From Methylobacterium indicum (GTDB lineage: Bacteria > Pseudomonadota > Alphaproteobacteria > Rhizobiales > Beijerinckiaceae): a DNA stretch of 51,227 nucleotides. Shown one piece after another: positions 48,615 to 51,227 of this stretch. A program made the position numbers and the translations under genes. The stretch is from positions 1-51,227 of the forward strand of contig NZ_JTHF01000125.1 in the NCBI RefSeq assembly GCF_001043895.1, given 5' to 3'. Below the pieces are notes generated by a model. That model made no database searches. It worked only from the letters and a program-made list of their open reading frames with translations, and was not told the origin of the DNA. Within the stretch, counting starts at the first letter, position 1, and each line of letters starts with the position of its first letter.

Positions 48615-51068
48615 CTACCGGATCGTCGGAACGGCCTCCGCCGCCGGGGCGAGACGGGCCGGGAACTCGACCCGCACCACGGTGCCGCGCCCGGGCTCGC
48701 TCTCGACGGCGATGCGGCCCTGCAGCTGGCCGGTGACGAGGTTGAAGACGATGTGCAGGCCCAGCCCCGAGCTGCCGCGGTGCCGGGCGGTGGTGAAGAA
48801 CGGGTCAAAGATCCGCTCCCGGTCCTCCGCCGCGATGCCCCGGCCGTCGTCGCGTACCTCCAGGCGCAGCCAAGGCTCGTCGCGGGACCCGTCGCGGGAG
48901 AGCGCCACCACGATGCGGCCCGGCTCCCCCCGGGGGAGGACGCCCTCAGTGAAGGCGTGCACCACCGCGTTCTTGACCAGGTTGGTGACGACCTGGGCGA
49001 GCGCGCCCGGATGGGTGTCGACCTCGATCTCCTCCCCGTCGAGATCGACCTCGAGATCGAGGCGGTGCCCGCCCCGGCGCAGGAGCGGGCCGAGGCTGCG
49101 CATCAGCTCGGCGAGCCAGGCGCGCAGGGGGAAGCGGCGCTGCTCGTCGCTCACCCGGTCGACGGCGACCTGCTTGAAGCTCTGGACGAGATCCGCCGCC
49201 CGGGTGAGGTTCGCGGTGAGCAGGTGCGAGCCCTCGCGCATCCGGTCGACGAAGCGGGTCAGGCGCGAGCGCGAGAGCTGGCCCGCCGCGGCGAGCGCGC
49301 CGAAATCCCGCGCCTCGTCCCCCATCAGGGTCGCGGTAGTGAGCGCGATGCCCAGCGGCGTGTTGATCTCGTGCGCCACCCCGGCGACGAGCTGGCCCAG
49401 GGAGGCGAGCTTCTCGGCCTGGATCAGGTCGGACTGGGTCTGGCGCAAGGCGGCGAGCGTCCGGTCCGCCTCTTCCTTGGCCCGGAGGAGGGCGCGCTCG
49501 CGCCGCCCGATCTCGTCGACGAACATCGCGGTCGCCCGGGCCATGTCGCCGAGTTCGTCGCGCCGGCGCTCGACCTCGCCCGCCAGGACCGCCCCCCCCA
49601 GCACCCGCCCGCCGGGATCGGCGGCGAGCGCCAGCATGCTGCGCTGGAGCTGACGCAGGGGCCCGGTGATCGAGGCCGCCGCCGCCAGGCCGACCGTCGA
49701 GCCGAGCACCAGGCCGACCCCGGCGCCGATCACCAGCACGCGCACCAGGAAGGTGCCGAGGCGGTCGGCATCGTCGATGAAGACCTGGTTGAGGCTGCGG
49801 GCGGTCTCGCCGATCACCGCGGCGAGGCCGTCCATCGCCGCGAGCCCCTCGTTCTGCCGGCGCAGGCCCTCGACCGTGGTGCCGAGGCGCTCGCGCCAGC
49901 CGTCGATGGCCTCGATCATCTCGCCCTGGATCAGCGGCGAGATCGGCAGGGCGGCGGCGGTCTCGGACAGGCGCCGCCCGTCCTCCAGCATCGCCGCCGC
50001 CGCCGGGATGTCGCGCCGGCGCAGGGCCTCGGCGGTGCGCTGGCCGAGCTTGAGAGTGGCGAGCGCGATGTTCTGCGTCGCCTGCTCGGTCTCGTTGGCG
50101 CGGACCGCGTAGGCGAGGAGCTGCGCCACCTCGTCGTGCAGCGAGCGCTGGGCCGAGCCGTCGATCTTGAGCACCCGCTCGCACCATTCGTCGAGGACGT
50201 TGACGACCGAGGGCGGGGGAGACGTCAGGGGCGCGCGCTCGGGTGCCGCGCCACCGAGGACGGCGAGATGCGGCTCCTCGGTCTCGCGCCAGGCCTCGTA
50301 GGCGGCGGTGAGGATCAGGAGTTCCTCAGCCTCCATCCCGCGCCGGTCGTCCTTCAGGGCGACGGCGAGGTCGCGGGCGGCGTTGCGGACATGGACCATC
50401 GACAGACGGACCATCGAGGCACGCATGGCGGCCGGACGGGCATCGCTCGCGCGAAAGGCCTCGATCTCGGTCTGCGCCACCTGCGCCCGCAGGGCGTTGA
50501 CGGCGCTCACGACGTCCCGGACCCGGCGCAGGGCGGCGGCCTTGTCGGTGAGGGAGGCGACGAGATCGGCATTGGCGGCGCGCTGCCGGTCCCGGGCCTG
50601 GTCGGCGAGGCTCACCAGGGCGTCGGCGCGGGCCGCCATGTCGGCGATCAACCCGTCATTCTCCCGGGTGATCCGCACCAGCGCCTGCATCTGGTCGATC
50701 GAATCCTTCAGAGCGGCCCGGGCGGCCTCGATGCGGGCCGCCTGACCGGGCGTGCGGGCGTAGCCGCGCAGGTCGTCGAGGGAGCCGGCGGATTCGGCAG
50801 TGAGGCGGGCGAAGCGTTCGGCATGGTCGGTGCGCTCGACCGGGCGGGCCGCCAGGAACTCGTCCCGGACGGTCATCGACAGGGTCAGGGTGCGGTAGAT
50901 CGCGCCGGCCAGCACCGCCCCGTCGCGGGCCGTCCCGGCCTGGGCGAGAAGCAGCCAGCCCGCGAGCGCGATCAGGGCCGCGATGGTGATCGGCAGGCCG
51001 CCGACCAGGAAGATCTTGTGGCCGACGCGCATCCTAGCCCCGCTCCGCCGCGGGTGACGACTATGCAT
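48615..51068 (-). CDS. Membrane sensor histidine kinase
   Basis: An 817-residue kinase. TM1 (about 18-40, IFLVGGLPITIAALIALAGW) is followed by a long, largely helical periplasmic sensor region to about residue 425. TM2 (VLVIGAGVGLVLGSTVGLAA) and a HAMP-like linker come next. A short coiled coil leads to the H-box LGQLVAGVAHEINTPLGIA with phospho-acceptor His566. The N-box is NLVKNAVVHAF, G1 DDGRGI, F-box FDPFFTTA and G2 SSGLGLHIV, the family-4 (NtrB/DctB-like) arrangement. ATG at 51068 overlaps an upstream stop (TGATG); ATG at 51032 is possible. No response regulator is in view. Confidence 0.92.
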   Translation of the reverse strand: MHSRHPRRSGARMRVGHKIFLVGGLPITIAALIALAGWLLLAQAGTARDGAVLAGAIYRTLTLSMTVRDEFLAARPVERTDHAERFARLTAESAGSLDDLRGYARTPGQAARIEAARAALKDSIDQMQALVRITRENDGLIADMAARADALVSLADQARDRQRAANADLVASLTDKAAALRRVRDVVSAVNALRAQVAQTEIEAFRASDARPAAMRASMVRLSMVHVRNAARDLAVALKDDRRGMEAEELLILTAAYEAWRETEEPHLAVLGGAAPERAPLTSPPPSVVNVLDEWCERVLKIDGSAQRSLHDEVAQLLAYAVRANETEQATQNIALATLKLGQRTAEALRRRDIPAAAAMLEDGRRLSETAAALPISPLIQGEMIEAIDGWRERLGTTVEGLRRQNEGLAAMDGLAAVIGETARSLNQVFIDDADRLGTFLVRVLVIGAGVGLVLGSTVGLAAAASITGPLRQLQRSMLALAADPGGRVLGGAVLAGEVERRRDELGDMARATAMFVDEIGRRERALLRAKEEADRTLAALRQTQSDLIQAEKLASLGQLVAGVAHEINTPLGIALTTATLMGDEARDFGALAAAGQLSRSRLTRFVDRMREGSHLLTANLTRAADLVQSFKQVAVDRVSDEQRRFPLRAWLAELMRSLGPLLRRGGHRLDLEVDLDGEEIEVDTHPGALAQVVTNLVKNAVVHAFTEGVLPRGEPGRIVVALSRDGSRDEPWLRLEVRDDGRGIAAEDRERIFDPFFTTARHRGSSGLGLHIVFNLVTGQLQGRIAVESEPGRGTVVRVEFPARLAPAAEAVPTIR

Positions 51069-51227
51069 CAATTCTCGGGCATCGCCAGGATCGGCGCCGG
51101 CGCCGAACGAGTGCGCGCGACGGCCGGGCGCCCGGCCTCGCGGGGTCCGGGGGGAACCTGCCGGATCGCCGGCGCGGCCCCGCCCTTGCGCCGGGTCGCC
51201 GGGCGGTCGCCGGCGTCGGATCCGGAC
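51068..51227 (-). CDS. C-terminal end of an upstream gene coupled to the histidine kinase (partial)
   Basis: Reading inward from the window edge, one minus-strand frame is open for 52 codons and ends ...RSAPAPILAMPEN at TGA 51070-51068. The tail is Arg/Pro/Ala-rich and unrecognised. The TGA shares one base with the ATG of the histidine kinase, the same coupling geometry as actCD-actE, which supports a real gene. It may be a response regulator or sensor partner, but nothing visible proves that. Confidence 0.4.
   Translation of the reverse strand, partial: SGSDAGDRPATRRKGGAAPAIRQVPPGPREAGRPAVARTRSAPAPILAMPEN

Noticed and set aside
45148..49653. A 1.5-kb-codon open frame on plus spanning selO, the ABC binding protein and much of the histidine kinase
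   Set aside because: It is antisense or out of frame to three well-supported genes, its translation is dominated by Arg/Pro/Gly/Ala, and it has no motif. Long spurious frames are expected at this GC content.

Overview
The window is very GC-rich DNA from an alphaproteobacterium, most likely Methylobacterium or a close relative in the Hyphomicrobiales. Indicators are an EcfG-type sigma factor with NepR-like domains, a FzlA-like GST protein, a rplU-rpmA-GNAT-obgE order, a B12-mutase small subunit, DUF1236 and PRC-barrel stress proteins, and an OlsB-like acyltransferase. No rRNA, tRNA, insertion sequence, prophage or CRISPR array is visible. Genes are densely packed on both strands, and many adjacent pairs share ATGA, GTGA or TGATG junctions.

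Layout. 1-5300: the 3' end of glnE faces a minus-strand block rplU-rpmA-GNAT-obgE, followed by a small DUF2267-like gene and an OlsB-like N-acyltransferase. 5297-8690: minus-strand NeuD/PglD-like acyltransferase, SDR epimerase, queG and the fzlA-like gene. 8691-9202: gene-free, with a 17-bp tandem repeat. 9203-16579: plus-strand uppP, methylmalonyl-CoA mutase small subunit, holC, then a secreted S10 peptidase, a lipoprotein, an OpgC-like membrane acyltransferase and an SGNH-type protein. 16596-18407: a general-stress-response island with a free NepR-like protein, a DUF1236 protein and a NepR-EcfG fusion; the first two have candidate EcfG promoters. 18531-19322: class II glutamine amidotransferase.

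19367-30718 (minus) is the centrepiece: a ten-gene operon for Alternative Complex III (actA, actB, an actC-actD fusion, actE, actF) and a caa3-type A2 cytochrome oxidase (coxB with a C-terminal cytochrome c domain, coxA, coxC, coxD), plus one unassigned single-TM protein. Electrons would flow quinol -> ActB/C -> haems of ActA/ActE -> haem c and CuA of CoxB -> CoxA. Eight of its nine junctions are overlaps.

30952-51227: GNAT and PRC-barrel genes (the latter with a third candidate EcfG promoter), a soluble lytic transglycosylase, dapA, smpB, an MsbA-like ABC exporter with an EamA transporter, a markedly low-GC orphan gene, a CX5R phosphatase, GNAT, ppa, small unknown genes, a double cold-shock-domain protein with a Gly/Tyr-rich segment, selO, a peptide-type ABC binding protein, and a large sensor histidine kinase coupled to an upstream gene cut by the window edge.

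The most interesting items are the NepR-EcfG fusion with its candidate regulon nearby, the compact ACIII-caa3 operon with its actC-actD fusion, and the low-GC orphan at 39490-40125. Protein families are recognised from sequence by eye; nothing has been verified by a search.
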